DNA of 64,000 nucleotides from Agarophyton chilense (Eukaryota; Rhodophyta; Florideophyceae; Gracilariales; Gracilariaceae), in assembly GCA_030374765.1 (NCBI GenBank), contig JARGXX010000113.1:186001-250000 (forward strand), in the 5' to 3' direction. The notes under the pieces are model-generated. The model worked only from the letters and a program-made list of their open reading frames with translations. It ran no database searches and had not been told where the DNA came from. Both the position numbers and the translations under genes were made by a program. Within the stretch, counting starts at the first letter, position 1; each line of letters starts with the position of its first letter. Of the stretch, positions 8,244 to 20,406 are shown piece after piece.

Positions 8244-9379
8244 TCAAATTGCCCATGTGGATGACCTCCTCAGTGAGTGTTTTTTGTGCAAGATGATTCT
8301 ATCGATTTCTTCTGTGATATACACGCCATAATAAAGGTCCTTCTTGCCATGATCCGAGATGTCATATTGTGCGGAAAGCTTACTTTTCACCCAGGCCGTC
8401 AAATGAGAGGGTCCGAAAAGGCTGAGATCATTCACATACGCCAGAACAATTACTGTGGTAGTACCATTACCCATCACGAATACGCACGACGCAGACTGCA
8501 GTACGTGGAAACCAATGGAACGGAGGAATGCAGAAAGATTCTGAAACCAAAGTCTTGGGGCTTCTTTTTTTCCATACAAAGATTTGGCAAGCTTCACAAG
8601 ACGTCCATCGACCTCCGTAACCTCCGAAATTCGGGGAAGCTGGATCCGGACTAGATTTTCAGCGAGCATGGAGACATGCAAAAACGCTCGTATGGCATCG
8701 ACTTGTTGACGATCTCAATTCATGGCAGTAGCTAAAACCATCATTACATGGAAGATTTCAAAATTTAGCACCGGAGCGTAAAGGCTGTCTTTATGGAGGT
8801 GGTCTGGAAGTTTTCTCAGGCCACAATTCGGGCTTCGAAACGCAATTGGTTTCCATTGTGGTCATGCTCCAGACGGAATATAAAATTAAAAGGGATTAGT
8901 TGGTCTTGATCAGGTGTAGCATCTTCATATGTACCGAGATTACATGTAGTGTCAAACTCAGTGCGGATCGATCCCATCCAGTGACTGGCTTCGGGTGATG
9001 CAAGCGCTTGACGTAATGTCAGCTCTTCTGATGTATCGATTTTCTCAGGGAGAGCACGAACTGTATTTGCAACTTCGGATTCAAAATCAGAGGTATTTCC
9101 CCCCAGATCTGGATCATATGTTGAGGGCTTCTCTAGATAGTGCGTGAGACCATTACTGATAGCAATGCTAGATAATTCATTTTCATCTTCATCCTGTGGG
9201 GGTGAGGTTGGGACACCAGCAGCTGTAGGAGAAGAGTCATCATCATTGCCCCCAGACTCTTGTCCCCCTGGAGATGAATTTGTATCATAATGAGTCAAAA
9301 CTACTTTCGGAGAGGAGCTAGTCTCATGAATTTGGGACAAACCTGGAATTTCGTCTTCGATGAATCGCACGTGTTTCAT
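8244..9379 (-). pseudogene. Copia reverse transcriptase, broken
   Basis: The N-terminal part (8816-9379) contains LRQALASPEASHWMGSI and FEARIVA, the start of copia RT ('EA..S....W..AI..E', 'KARLVA'). The C-terminal part (8244-8681) contains LAKSLYGKKEAPRLWF and VLAYVNDLSLFG, where the catalytic YVDD box reads YVND. The two parts are in different frames. An acidic Ser/Gly-rich linker precedes RT. Confidence 0.85.
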
Positions 9380-10529
9380 GATAGATATGCCGTTTTTGTG
9401 AAGATTTTGTACACACCACCTCGAACGTGGCCAAGATTGATTCGTTGGACAAGACGAGGTTGCATCTTTCTGCGATCACTGGGATTGTCCTCAACACATT
9501 CGCGACAGTCAAAAGGGCGAAGATGCTTAACAGCGTGTGGAAGCTCTCCGAGTAATTGAACGAAAGCCATGCGTCCTGTACTGCGATGTATATTAACATT
9601 CTTACGGAAAGTGACATGATCAAGGGCATGATGCCAAAAGGAAAGCGGCAGATGTACCTGGTCAAGAAATGCACGTATCGAACCCATTGGAATACTAATG
9701 CTGCGTTCTGCCAGGCCATTACAAGATGGCGTGTAGGCAGACGTCGTGGTAATTTCGATACCGTTACGCAGTTTACATACTCAAGAAGGATATCCGAGGC
9801 ATCCGAGTTTCGTACTAGGGGAGAAGCAAACAAATAGCGCGTATACTCGTCTACAATAACCATGTAGTAGACAAGAACATTCTATGATTCTGTTCCAATG
9901 AATGTTATGTCTATGTGAAGATGACCGGCTCTTGTGGCCGAAGTGAGAGACCCTCGAAAGGTGCTACGGTACTTCCAACTCACACAAGATAGGCAGTTCG
10001 GAGTTGGTTGAGTTGATCCAGACAAAATATGCTTCTGAAGTAGTGCTTTGACTTCAGATTTTGATGCACTGTGTTCAAAGCGATTAAGTCATGTCGAAAC
10101 ACTCTTCGGAGTCAAATCAATTTCAAATGGTTCATTTTCCCTTTCAGAGTCAGAGACCCCAATAGAATCAGATTTGCACTCTAAGTTTGTATCAGAGATG
10201 AGCTCACGAGTGCGTTCCATCATGGCTTTTGTGTGACTAGACCTACTTTGACTCATTGGCCGAAATGTGAAGGTACACTCTCCAGGTATGTAGTACAGCC
10301 CATCTGAGTTCTTTCGAGGACTGCCAATGATTCTCAGATTTTCGTAGAGGTTCATGACGTAGGCAACCTCGGATAGGATTAAAACGGCAAGGTTTGTCGC
10401 AGTTAGGGCCGGAATGGATCGTAGACTCATAGCAATGGCTGGAGAGACTAGGTTGTTGCTGAGAGTAACGGTTGTTTCTTTTCCTCCATGGGACCATTTG
10501 ACAGGCATCAAACATTTCCCGGTTGCCAT
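9324..10529 (-). pseudogene. Copia integrase region, broken
   Basis: The 9324-9863 part contains IVDEYTRYLFASPL, where the Asp sits at the first catalytic position of a copia integrase core. The 9376-9687 part contains FLDQVHLPLSFWHHALDHVTF, the helix after the third catalytic residue. The inner part (10089-10529) is protease-integrase linker. Several frame changes. Confidence 0.75.
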
Positions 10530-10559
10530 AATTTCGGAGTCATCGCCAAGTGCAATTGA

Positions 10560-10887
10560 TTAATTGCAATTATATCTTCGAGATAGATGTTCAGAAGACG
10601 AGATGAGGTGAGCGGTAGATCCTAAATCCAACATTAAGAGATTACCGCTTGCAGTAATGGCTGCCATTGCTCGAGGTCTGGTGACAGCGGCGCAATTGAC
10701 ATTCTTATTATTTTTCGAATTGACCTCGTTTTCATTTTTTCTTTTTGTATTCTCAGATTCCTCGGAGTGATTTGCCCTTGATGGATTGTGAAAAAATGTT
10801 TCAACTTGTTCTTACGGTTTATTGGGTTGAGGTAACAACGATTGGTTGTACGATTCTCTTTGTTGCATATAGCACACTTTGGCCTGG
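10560..10887 (-). pseudogene. Copia Gag C-terminus and protease start, broken
   Basis: On the - strand, CAICNKENRTTNRC is a CCHC zinc knuckle with the His replaced by Asn. About 70 codons later LMLDLGSTAHLISSS resembles the copia protease active site (DSGAT.H) with Ser replaced by Leu. The reading frame stops abruptly at 10887, where E1 begins, and resumes at 19680. Confidence 0.7.
10883..10887. other. Target-site duplication CCTGG of gypsy E1, left
   Basis: CCTGG directly precedes the E1 LTR (TGTAACGC...). The identical pentamer follows the other LTR at 19675-19679. Confidence 0.85.
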
Positions 10888-11325
10888 TGTAACGCAATGA
10901 CTGGTGGGTCAGCGTACGGGTCTCGAACGGTGGTAGCGTGGTAGAGCGGATCCTAAGGTTCGTATTCTTGACGGCGGCAGTTCCAGAGTACTTGGGTTGG
11001 CGTTTACCGCGGATTCCTACAGGTCGAAGCTACGGAATCGATGGCTTGAACACCAATTGGTGGAACTAATATACCAAAGGGGGTAATTTAGTATCCTATC
11101 GGTGCCTACCTTACTCTAAGGGAGAAGCGTCACTCGAGCCAAGTAAATAACAATGGCGAGGCGCTAGGATCTCCCTGGCACTGTAATACTAATCTATTAC
11201 TCTAATTAATATAAAACAATTATCGAAACGTGTCCAACTGAGGTCGGCCAGTCCACGTGGCGTCTGTAAGATCCCTCAGGCCCCAGCGGCTTACAGGGAT
11301 CAACCGTTATCGTTGCTCCTTCACA
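10888..11325 (-). repeat. E1 3' LTR
   Basis: TGTAACGCAATG... to ...CTCCTTCACA. Same family as 19229-19674, 42708-43153, 46476-46921 and 62991-63436. A 9-bp deletion near the middle accounts for most of the length difference from the 446-bp copies. Confidence 0.9.
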
Positions 11326-11838
11326 TGTCTCCCTCTTTCGGATTTGACCGTCACAGCGAAGTCCAAATTGCTTCACATCTTCTTGGGAGTCTGGCTTTAA
11401 GTGGCCCTATGGGTCAACCTCCAATCTTGACTTCAGGGTCGGAATGTCGTGATCCTCAGCGTCTTAACCGCCTTAACACGAGCGGTGCCGTGTCCGACAT
11501 GTCGGCGTCTTATGACCAATCGCGGGGTTGATTGCTCTCGGTACCAGTGGGCGCGACGGGGTGCCGCATCGCCACCATCCTCGGGAGTAGCAGTGCGTAA
11601 AAGCTGACGCTTGGCGCCAGGTTTGCAATTAGTACACCTAAAGTACTGTACGCGCACCGAAGAGGGTTTCCTTGCCGCTTTTCCTATCCTTCGTTATTCC
11701 TTTGGCGACCGTACGCGCGTCATCCGCCGTGAACCACGGTGCGCGCTTCGTCCATTCGGGGTCACGTCAATCCTCATGCCCGATTTGGTTTCATCTTCTC
11801 TCCTTCCCGTCGCGGTATTTTTCCATTGGTCGCGCGCG

Positions 11839-12477
11839 ATGCCGCCCTTGCCTGATAAGCCCGTCGGATACGCTACTCTTCCTCCAGACTTTGTCGCTTC
11901 CGTCGGTTTTCCTATCCTTTTCCGGGCGGACCGGACTGTGGGCAGCGCCGCCATGGCTTCGAGCAACCGAGCGGGGAGCTCCTCGGGATACCCAGTGGCT
12001 TATGAGAGCCCCGGGGACAGTTATGACCATACCATTGGGCGAAATCCGCGGGCAGTGCGTAATGCCATTCTGCCGTAGCGTTGGTATTACTGTCTCGAAG
12101 GATATTGCGACAGTCCTGAGGGAAGCTTGCTCCTGGGCGCGTCGCTCGGCGCGCTACGCCGCGGTGCTCCAACGGGGTCAAGATCTGAAGACCACTATGG
12201 ACAATCTCCTGCAGCAGAATGCAAAAATGATGTCCCGGAGGGTTACTGCCGACTGAGATGCCCGGTAAGGCCTAAATTTGAGCGACCGGGAGGCTTCCGA
12301 GGGTGACAATAGTTTCTCAGGTGAATCTCCGCCGAAGAAGCGTTCTCTGTTGGGTGGTGCCAGTCCTATTGGTACAGTAGACTCTTCGGGTGACCCTAGT
12401 CCCGGTTTCGCTCCTGCTGGTTCCAATGAAGGTTCCAATGAGGACGACTGGGTTACTCTTGCGCCGCCCCAGTGAGT
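11839..12477 (+). pseudogene. E1 antisense reading frame, internally deleted
   Basis: Runs opposite to E1's gag-pol, between chromodomain and 3' LTR. It begins MPPLPDKPVGYATLPP and reads to a stop after about 79 codons. It then continues in another frame as VGITVSKDIATVLREACSW, NLLQQNAKMM and an acidic C-terminus with the nuclear-localisation-like motif PPKKR, ending LAPPQ. Comparison with E2 shows why the frame changes: about 1.4 kb corresponding to E2 60790-62250 is missing. No known domain recognised. Conservation with E2 extends leftward to the LTR (11326-11838), but no shared ATG-led frame is clear there. Confidence 0.5.
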
Positions 12478-12589
12478 CTTGTTGGTGTTCGGACCGCTTT
12501 TGCGAACCTTGGGGTCATGACGAGGAATCTTAGGCCTCTGCTAGTTAGTCAATTAAAGTAAGGCTTGTGCTTTCCCAAAGTTTTTCCTG

Positions 12590-13190
12590 TATTCCTCAAA
12601 CGTGCGTGCCCCGGGACGTCGTCCGAACCTTGAAAACTTTTCAGGTCTTCCTCAGGTGTCGCCAAGGACTGACGTTTTTATTTGGTGCGGGAGCTACGGC
12701 GAACCGTCGTGTCGGGAGGCGTTTTGGTATTATTCGGGCTAATGGTTGCCTCCTCCTGAAGGCTGCGCTCCGTGCTGCCGAATTTGCGCCAAGAGCCGGC
12801 AATAAAATTAGCTGGAATGGTCCGAGGCTCTTGCCAAGTGTCTTCTTCAGGGGTTTAGCCGAACCAACGGACGCGATAGCGCATAGTTCCATCTTCTCCA
12901 CGACCGGCAGAGATGATGCGCTTAATCACGTATTCCGGGTGGTGTTCATTCTGTGGAAGCATAGTGCGCTCCAGAGGCGCGAATCCATCGGAGTCAGTTT
13001 GAATAGATGGGTCATCGTCTCTGGCATTGAACATCGGGTCCATGGGGCTGGTCGGGTCCGCGGAAACTGCCTTAGGGGGTGTGGGGACTTGAGGGTCGAC
13101 CTGGGATCGAATTGATTCCGTTGGGGCAGAAGGCTGGGACTTCAATGATGCGAGACAGCTGGGGGCTCGTATCACCAAGTCTATAGACAC
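12590..13190 (-). pseudogene. E1 chromodomain and pol C-terminus, broken
   Basis: EYVIKRIISAGRGEDGTMRYRVRWFG is split here by description: EYVIKRI, then GTMRYRVRWFG, followed after a stop by EEDTWQEP. This is the first half and the 'DTWEP' box of a chromodomain, which in chromoviruses binds modified histones and directs integration. A Pro/Ser-rich linker precedes it. Confidence 0.8.
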
Positions 13191-13328
13191 AGTGTCCTGT
13201 AAGCCGTCAATTAGTAACGTAATGGTGTGTTGATTGGCTTTAAGGACTTTGTATGTTCCCGTAGAGCGAGGTAAGAGCTTTTGCGCAGTGTCCTCGAGTT
13301 CTTCACTGTCCTTCGGTGGCCGGTCCAG

Positions 13329-14478
13329 TTAAACAAAGTTTCCTTTCCCAAAGGTCGGTGTGTTCCAAACGGATTTGTCGAAATTGACCTTGTAGCGCCG
13401 TTGGACTTTGGTTAGTACAGCTCTGGGCGATTGGATAATGCGGTCGATGCGTCGGCGCGAGTAGCGCTTCGCCTGGGTCGGAGTCATTCCTTCGGTTTTG
13501 TCCCGGGGTATGATAGACTGTTGAAGGTAAACAGCTATCGGCGGCGGCGATTTCGTTAGCGTTAAATCGAAAGGTGTTGTCCTCACGGAAGCATGCACTT
13601 GCTTGTTGTAGGCTTAAACCAGGGCCTCAACGTAGTAGTCCTAGTTCAATTGGTGGTCCGATACGTAGTGCGCCAATCGGTCCAGAAGGGTGCGGTTCAA
13701 GCGTTCGGCTGGGCCATTGGTTTGCAGGTGGTACGCCGTGGTGGTCACATGTTTGATACCTAAGGTAGCACAAACGTGTGAAAAGAATTTGGATACGAAC
13801 TGAGTGCCGTTGTCCGTGAGAAGATAGAGTTGCATCATGCCATATGGATATACCCAGTGGGAAAAGAAGGCTGTGGTTATGTCCGTGGCTGTTGTCTTCC
13901 CTACGGGTAGGGCTCGGGTAAGTTTGGTAAACCTATCGGTTAATACCAAAACAAAACCGTTTCCCATGGGACGACCGAGGCAAAGGCCCATGTATATCCA
14001 TTGCGACAAATTCCATCGGGCCTGCGGCCGGGAAGAGTTACAATTAGGCCTGATGGACGGCGCGAGACCCTCGGATTTATGCGCACGAAGTACAGTTCCG
14101 TGGGGTTTTCCATAGGTCCTGCCCCATTAGTGGCCAGTAAAAGAACTTCGCTAGGGTCTGGTACATTCGTCGGCCTCCAGGGTGACCAGCCAAGCGACGC
14201 AAATGGGCGAGGTGTCGGAATCGCGCACTAAGTGACCTTTGTATTACCCGTTGGAGTTCGCCATCCAGTTGTGAGCGGCGACACAGTAATCCAAATCGGT
14301 CATAGTCGAATAGGCATTCAGGGGGTCCTACCAATTGGGCTGTTTCATTGCAGTGCTCGTCTTCGATCTGCGCCTGTAGGAGCTCTTCAAAAATTGTATG
14401 GAGGAGCTCATTTTCCTCCGGGGCTATTGCGTTAACCTGAGGTGGTGTCGAATTGGGCGGTACTGCCTCCCAGTCCAA
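13329..14478 (-). pseudogene. E1 integrase, frameshifted
   Basis: The N-terminal HHCC zinc finger reads HLAHLRRLAGHPGG ... CTSC. The core keeps MDIHGP in one frame and, after a frameshift, LTDRFTKLTRALPVGKTTAT, LLTDNGTQF and AERLNRT, so the Asp, Asp and Glu catalytic positions are all readable across two frames. A basic C-terminal segment (SRRRIDRIIQSPRAVLTKVQ) follows after a stop. Confidence 0.85.
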
Positions 14479-14487
14479 TAGGTAGAC

Positions 14488-16923
14488 TTAGTTCTCCTTT
14501 ATATCATGATCATCCATTTTGACCTTTCCCATGAGGTCATCCGTTTCCGTATAGCCCTGAGGTTCATCATCTGCGAAGGAGGTAGTGATGAGGTCTTCCA
14601 ATAGCGTATCATCAGTTCCGTCGGTAATGATTCGCAAGAGGGCATCCGCTGCCTGGTGCTTGATGCCTGGCCTATAGGTTATCTCGTAGTCATATTCTGA
14701 CAGCCTGAGGCGCCACCGAGCGAGGCGACTCCATGCATCGGTCATACTGACGAACCAACGGAGTGAATAGTGGTCTGTTCTAATCGTAAACCCAGTTCCC
14801 TCCAGGCATGGGCGGAGTTTCAATACAGACCATACGATGGCTAGACACTCCTTTTTGGTAGTACTGTAGTTTCGCTCCGCGCTGGTGGGCGTTTGGCTCC
14901 AGTTTCCAATAGGGCGATACTCCTTCGGTCACCCCTGTTCCTGTAGCAGTGCACATCCCACTTGGACATCAGAAGCGTCTGTGTCCAGGACAAAGGGCCT
15001 ATTTGGTTTTGGTAAAGCCAGTATAGGTGGGTTGAGCAATTTGTCCATTAGGGTCTGAAATGGCTCGTATTGGTCGTCGGTAAGGGCCTCAAACCCGGAA
15101 GGTGTTCCCTGCTTCAGCGTCGCGTTGAGAGGGGCCGAGATTTCAACAAACACTTGGACGAAACGACGGTAAACATTGCACAAGCCCGCGAAGGATCGAA
15201 GTTTCGTGTGGTTCCTGGGATGTTTAGCCTTACGGATCGCATTTGTGGTCCTTTTGGCTACCTTTAGCTTTCCTAGAAAGACAACGTGACCAAGATAGTC
15301 CACCGAGGCCTGGAAGAAGGCGCATTTGCCAAGTTTCAGTGTTACTCCAGCGTCCTGTAGGATTGTTAGTACCGTCTTCACATGGCGAAGGTGTTCCTTA
15401 ACGGTCCGTGAGAAGATGATCACGTCATCTAAATAAACCAAGGCGAACTTTCATTTGAATCTGAAAAGTATGATAGCCCTTACCCGTTGGAAGGGTTCTG
15501 GCAAATTCTTTAAACCAAAGGGCATACGACTAAATCTGAACAGACCTTCATGGGTGGTGAAGGTTGTCAGCGCTCTCGCATCTTCAGCCAAAAGAGTTTG
15601 CTAATTTCCGGAGTTAGCGTGCAGTATGGTAAATACGACAGCTTCCCCTAAGGATTCTAGACAATCATCCAAACGGGGTATCGGGTATGAGTCCCTCTTG
15701 GTTACTGCGTTCAGCTTTCTGTAGTCGACAAAGAACCTGATGGCGCCATCCTTCTTCGCCGCGAGGACAAGGGGACTTGCCCATTGGGATCGGTTAGGAG
15801 GCGCCAGCTCTGTTACGTGAGCTTTGCGCGTTTTGTACATCTTGTCGGAAACAATTGTCCTACCATTCAGGCCTGTATGGTAACGGTGCTGGAACTGTGG
15901 TCTAGCATCATCCTGAAGGTCAATACAGTGTGTAGTGGCTCTGACTTTTCCCAATCTACCTGACCACAGGGCCTGGTATTTCCTAAGGAGATCAAGTACC
16001 TGGGGCGTATAAGATTCGAATTCTGCGCCGATAGCGACTGTCCCCTCCCAAGAGTCGACGTCCTCGCCGGGAGTTGTCGTGGAAAGGTTATCCAACTGGG
16101 CCTCCATGATGGCCACGGGTGTTGGTAGAGTGATGCCAAGTAATGCACCTTTAGGTAACCTTACGGGCTTATCTCTGAAGTTGCTGATTGTGACCAAGAA
16201 GGGCCTGTTGGGGCGGATGTCTATTACTCCATTGGCCATTAAGGTGGGGTGCTTCAGAACCGTTTCCGGGTGGATCTATATTGCAACAAGACCTGCGGAC
16301 CGGAAATGAACCGATACTGTGATTTGCGTCATCGAGGGTATCATTATAACTTTCGTCAAGCGAACCTGTTCGGACTTTGTGTTTTTGGAGATAATCGCTC
16401 GTTGGCGGTTAGCATCTGGCCCTGGGGTGGAGCCAGCTATGGAGATGGAAGGTGTGCGATAGAATGCGACTTTCTCAAGGCCTGGATAAATAGCCTTAAT
16501 GTATCGATCGATAAAAGAGGTCCCTAGGATTGCCTCAGCGCCCAAGTTAGGACATACAAGGAACCATGTGCGGACTCTGAATTGTCCTATTTATAGGTAA
16601 AGTGGTACTATTCCTTTAATTTCCATTGGTCTGCGTGATGCATCGGTAATCCTGGGGGTCTTCCTTGCCTGAACGAAATCTTGCCAACCAAGTGAGAATA
16701 GATTAGGTTGGACCAAGTTGGGACCAGCGCATGTGTCCAATACCGCTGTGGTCACTCGAGAGTAATTGGAACGAAGTCCCACGGTTACTCGAACTTTATA
16801 ATTATCTTTCCTGAAGATACAGACAGGGTCCTCACTGTGTTCCCATTGTGGTTCAATCGGAGTAGTCCATTCTGGGTGGTTTGAATTGGGAGTTGAAGAG
16901 CTCCTTGGCCCATGACCATTCAT
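14488..16923 (-). pseudogene. E1 protease, reverse transcriptase and RNase H, broken by stops
   Basis: One reading frame. The protease active site reads VLDTCAGPNLV (family DTGAGPN; Gly replaced by Cys). RT begins near WASPLVLAAKKDGAIRFFVD, has IPRLDDCLESLG, and carries the catalytic box ALVYLDDVIIF at the start of the 14929-15441 part. RNase H has VLDTDASDVQVGCALLQ and TDHYSLRWFVSM. In-frame stops lie before YLDD (a TGA where E2 has Trp), after the RNase H start, and in the linker. Confidence 0.85.
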
Positions 16924-17120
16924 CTGGTTGAGGCAGACGCTTAAAGAGGGAGGATTTTCCTCGCGTCGACCCTCTAAGAGATTTCCGATGGGGTTTCCGT
17001 TTCTTCCTGAGGATAAGATTCCTCTTTGGGGTCGTCCGTAGGATCTACAATGGCGTGGACCTGTGGGGCTTTGATCGGAGAATCCGGAGGCGTGGCATAG
17101 CGTGAACTTCCGAGGGTCCC

Positions 17121-19029
17121 TCAGGTTCGTTGTTGTGCCCTGTTAAACATTCCTTCGGATCGCCGCAGCCGGTAATTCTCTTCCCTTAAGGCTAGGAGGT
17201 TTTTATGTGTGTCCACAGGCAGATAACTCGTGAAGTCACAAGGTTGGTCTATTGAAAGGCAGAGGAAGCAAGCCCATGGGGAGCGAACAAAAACGTCCCT
17301 ATGGGGAGGAAAGGGGGAATACTTGGGTGTGGGTGGTCCAGTGGTCACTGTACTTTCCTAGGAGGTATATGATGAGGGCCCGGACGGAGGAGCACTGAAA
17401 TTAACGGCGAGGACATCTCCCGAGTCGGCGTAATAGAGTGATGCGTCCATGTACGATTCCATGGATCTAACCAAATGGAATTGGTTTGCGCAATGGAGTT
17501 GCGTGTCCTCTGGATATCTCAAGGTTTCGCCTGGAAGTCCTGTAGGTTTTGCCATAACCGTCGGCATAGGTAATCAGCCTTCGGAAGGAGTATTGTGGGT
17601 CTTCCGTGTGGTAATTGCGGACATGTGTTCGAATGGCAGGGATTAATCCCATGATGGAGTGGCGTTTAAGCCGTTTTCCGGAGAGTACGCTTCCACATCG
17701 GTAAGTCTTCTTCCATAGGTCGTTTGCGAAAGCCGATTCGGTCATGTTGGAGCTCTGCTTACATGTTATTACTTCCTAATGGGCATCCATTATAACGTCA
17801 TCCGTGGCGTAAGTTTCCAAGAGGTAGTGAACAACCTGAGAGTATGACCTGAGTAGCTCACGGTCTTGAGCATCCACGAGGTCAGTTGTGGCAGATCTCT
17901 TCGAAACCACTCGGTCACGCGCCTGTCCTGTAAGAAAGAATTGGAAAAGGTGAAAAGCGGCGCTCTGATGGACACCAATCTGATCACAGGCCGTACGGAA
18001 CAAACTGAGAAACCTAAGGATAGCAATGGGATCGGAACCCGAGAACTTGTCCGTAGTGGTTAATTGCAACCGTTCGGCCCACTTGTCGACTCTTCAAGCC
18101 ACCGAACCAGAATATTTCGGGGACCTGTCGGCAAGCCGGTAGTTCATGCAGTCTAGAACCTTAAGGAAAAGTTCGTTTATGGTTGTCCGTGGTTTGAGGC
18201 CTCAAACGGTAGCCTCATCCACTTCCGAGTTGGTCGTTTCGGTCAAGGCCGATTCGGAATCACTCGTGTCCGAATGGTCTTTTCTTTAACTCCTTCTGTT
18301 TTTCTTTCTCCTGCGGTTACTTCTTTTCTTTTCAGCGGAATAGGGACCTAAAGGATCGATCTCTATGTCAGATCCGATGGAGCCCTGAGGTCACTGTACC
18401 TCATATTGTCCTTTGGGTAGGGCAATTTGTCTCTCTTCTAGACGTGGAGCCTCTCTTCTGCTCCTACATTGTCCTTCCATTGGATTTTCTTGATGGTGTT
18501 CCCGGCGAGGGGTGGGTAATACCGCCACTCCTGGGGGTTCGGTAGGGGTTTACCATATGGAAACTGGATGGTGGATTTGTGAAGTGGTCCTAGGGACGGC
18601 GATGCCTGACTGGCTGGTGACTGCTCCTTGAACGGCCTGAACGAGGAAGTCTATGAATTGCTCAGACTCCATGACCTCGGGGACGATTCTCGTAACGAGG
18701 TAATCTGTATGGTCAGAGATTGCCGTAGCGAGTCGAATGTCCACAACGGAATCCACATGGGCTGAGAAGAGCTCACGGAGACGGAGCCAGAGAAGTTCAG
18801 CAAGCCCAGCGGAAATATTCTCTCTAATTCCTTCGGTCTTACGGGGTTTTCCTTTTGGTGTTCCTGGCCATGAGGTGGCCCTGGTGAGGCATGCTCGTAA
18901 ACGCGCTGCTACCGTGGGTTCTAAGCGAATCCTTTCAGGGTAGTTCAGCGGAGTCACTATTCCTTGGGGCTTACTTCTCGTGCTCCTACGGTTGCTAACA
19001 TTATCAATCTGGGGTTCATGCGACATCAT
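17121..19029 (-). pseudogene. E1 Gag, broken by stops
   Basis: The N-terminal part (18550-19029) is basic/Pro-rich and then contains a conserved LRELFSAHVDSVVDIRLATAI segment. The capsid-like part (17776-18069) has KFSGSDPIAILRFLSLF and LLRSYSQVVHYLLETYAT, the usual helical Gag layout. The 17121-17348 part holds CFLCLSIDQPC, which sits where a zinc knuckle should be but lacks its His. The same frame runs into pol. Confidence 0.75.
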
Positions 19030-19211
19030 TGGCGTTGCAACGGCAACTGTTCCTGCCGTAGTAGTTCTATGATCTGGTCGGTTGGTTGTGTTTCCTGCGT
19101 CCCTAGGGGCGGTTGCTTCTGTACTTCTGGTCCGTTGAGGAATTTAACCAAAGGCTAGAATCCGGATAATTCTTTGTTCCAGTGGTCCGTTCAATTAGTC
19201 CAAAGGTTTGT

Positions 19212-19225
19212 AAGTCGGGAGACCA
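19212..19225 (-). other. E1 primer-binding site
   Basis: On the - strand, 3 nt after the 5' LTR end, the sequence is TGGTCTCCCGACTT. The identical 14-mer follows the 5' LTR in E2 (43157-43170) and E3 (50338-50351). Confidence 0.75.
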
Positions 19226-19228
19226 AAA

Positions 19229-19674
19229 TGTAACGCAATGATTGGTGGGTCAGCGTACGGGTCTCGACCGGTGGTAGCGTGGTAGAGCTGGTTCTAAGGT
19301 TCATATCCTTGACGGCGGCACTCCCAGAGTACTTGGTGCAATGGGCTGGCGTTTACTGCGTAGTCCTACAGGTTGGAACTACGGAATCGATGGCTTGAAG
19401 ACCAATTGGTGGAACTAATATACCAGAGGGGGTAATTTAGTATCCTAACGGTGCCTACCTTACTCTAAGGGAAAAGTGTCACTCGAGCCAAGTGAATAAC
19501 AATGGCAAGGCTGTGGGGTCTCCCTGCCACTGTAATGCTAATCTATTACACTAATTAAAATAAAATAATTATCTAAGTGAGTGCAGCTGAAGTCGGCCAG
19601 TGCACGTGGCGTCTGTAAGATCCCTCAGGCCCCGGCGGTTTACGAAGCTCAACCGTTATCGTGGCTCTTTCACA
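19229..19674 (-). repeat. E1 5' LTR
   Basis: 446 bp, TGTAACGC... to ...CTTTCACA, followed by the CCTGG target duplication at 19675-19679. Confidence 0.9.
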
Positions 19675-19679
19675 CCTGG

Positions 19680-20292
19680 CTGCAGCAGCGCTTTCTGAAA
19701 GATGAGTTCCCAATGTCCTAATTTCATCAAGTAGTCGAGCAGCTACGTTTTCCCAGGACACTTCGGTTGTTGAAAGTGTTTTGTTAGCTGCACAAACAGG
19801 ATTAAGTTGAGTTGCAGTAATAGATCAAACCAAGAAGGCTACCGCCAGTTCACTTGGTAGTTTCGTATCAATTGTAGCTTATTGTTCTATTACACCATCC
19901 ATTTTGTCAATAGGGCGACCCATATTTTGTTGAACATCGGAATACCTCATCTTGATAAGCTCACACGTTTTTGCAATTCGAGCTGCAGTAGACAATGACG
20001 CATATCGATCATCAGGACGTTTCAATAATTTGCATTGGTTACCAATCTCGCTCTGAATAACCCGCAGAGCTTCATCAGAGAGAGCCGATACGATAAGACC
20101 ACTGGCTTTCTTCTTGTTGAACTCCCATTCGGCTTTCTTCTCTTCATCACTACTGAAGAGATTTCGAACCTGATTTAAAACTTCTCCAATACCCTTTGCA
20201 CGAAATGCAGCATCGATTCGAAGGATCCACAACTTGTAGTCGTACTTCTCATCAAATTGTTGGACACGCACTTTCCAGCCATCGTTATCCAT
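19680..20292 (-). pseudogene. Copia Gag N-terminal part, interrupted by E1
   Basis: Starts with an ATG at 20292. Residues 1-140 contain YDYKLWILRIDAAFRAKGI, the copia Gag (UBN2/DUF4219-type) opening 'Y..W..R....L...G'. SALSDEALRVIQS and LKMRYSD-like helices follow. After stops, SWENVAARLLDEIRTL continues to the E1 junction at 19680. The reading resumes at 10887 on the other side of E1. Confidence 0.8.
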
Positions 20293-20406
20293 GATGCAAG
20301 AAAGACGCAGTGTCCAATTTGATCGAACAAATATGAGAATCCAAGATAGGTGAAACTAAAGTTAAAAAAATGATATAGACAGGCTGACGTATTCTAGGCC
20401 TATAAC

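Larger units (their letters stand above)
10888..19674 (-). mobile_element. Ty3/gypsy chromodomain retrotransposon E1
   Basis: 8.79-kb element on the - strand inserted in the copia gag gene, with a perfect 5-bp target duplication. LTRs are 438 and 446 bp with TGT...ACA ends, roughly 90% identical, so the element is old. Order: 5' LTR (right), primer site, gag, protease, RT, RNase H, integrase, chromodomain, antisense frame, 3' LTR (left). Gag to RNase H share one reading frame interrupted by stops; integrase to chromodomain is in another. Not capable of autonomous movement as it stands. Confidence 0.9.
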
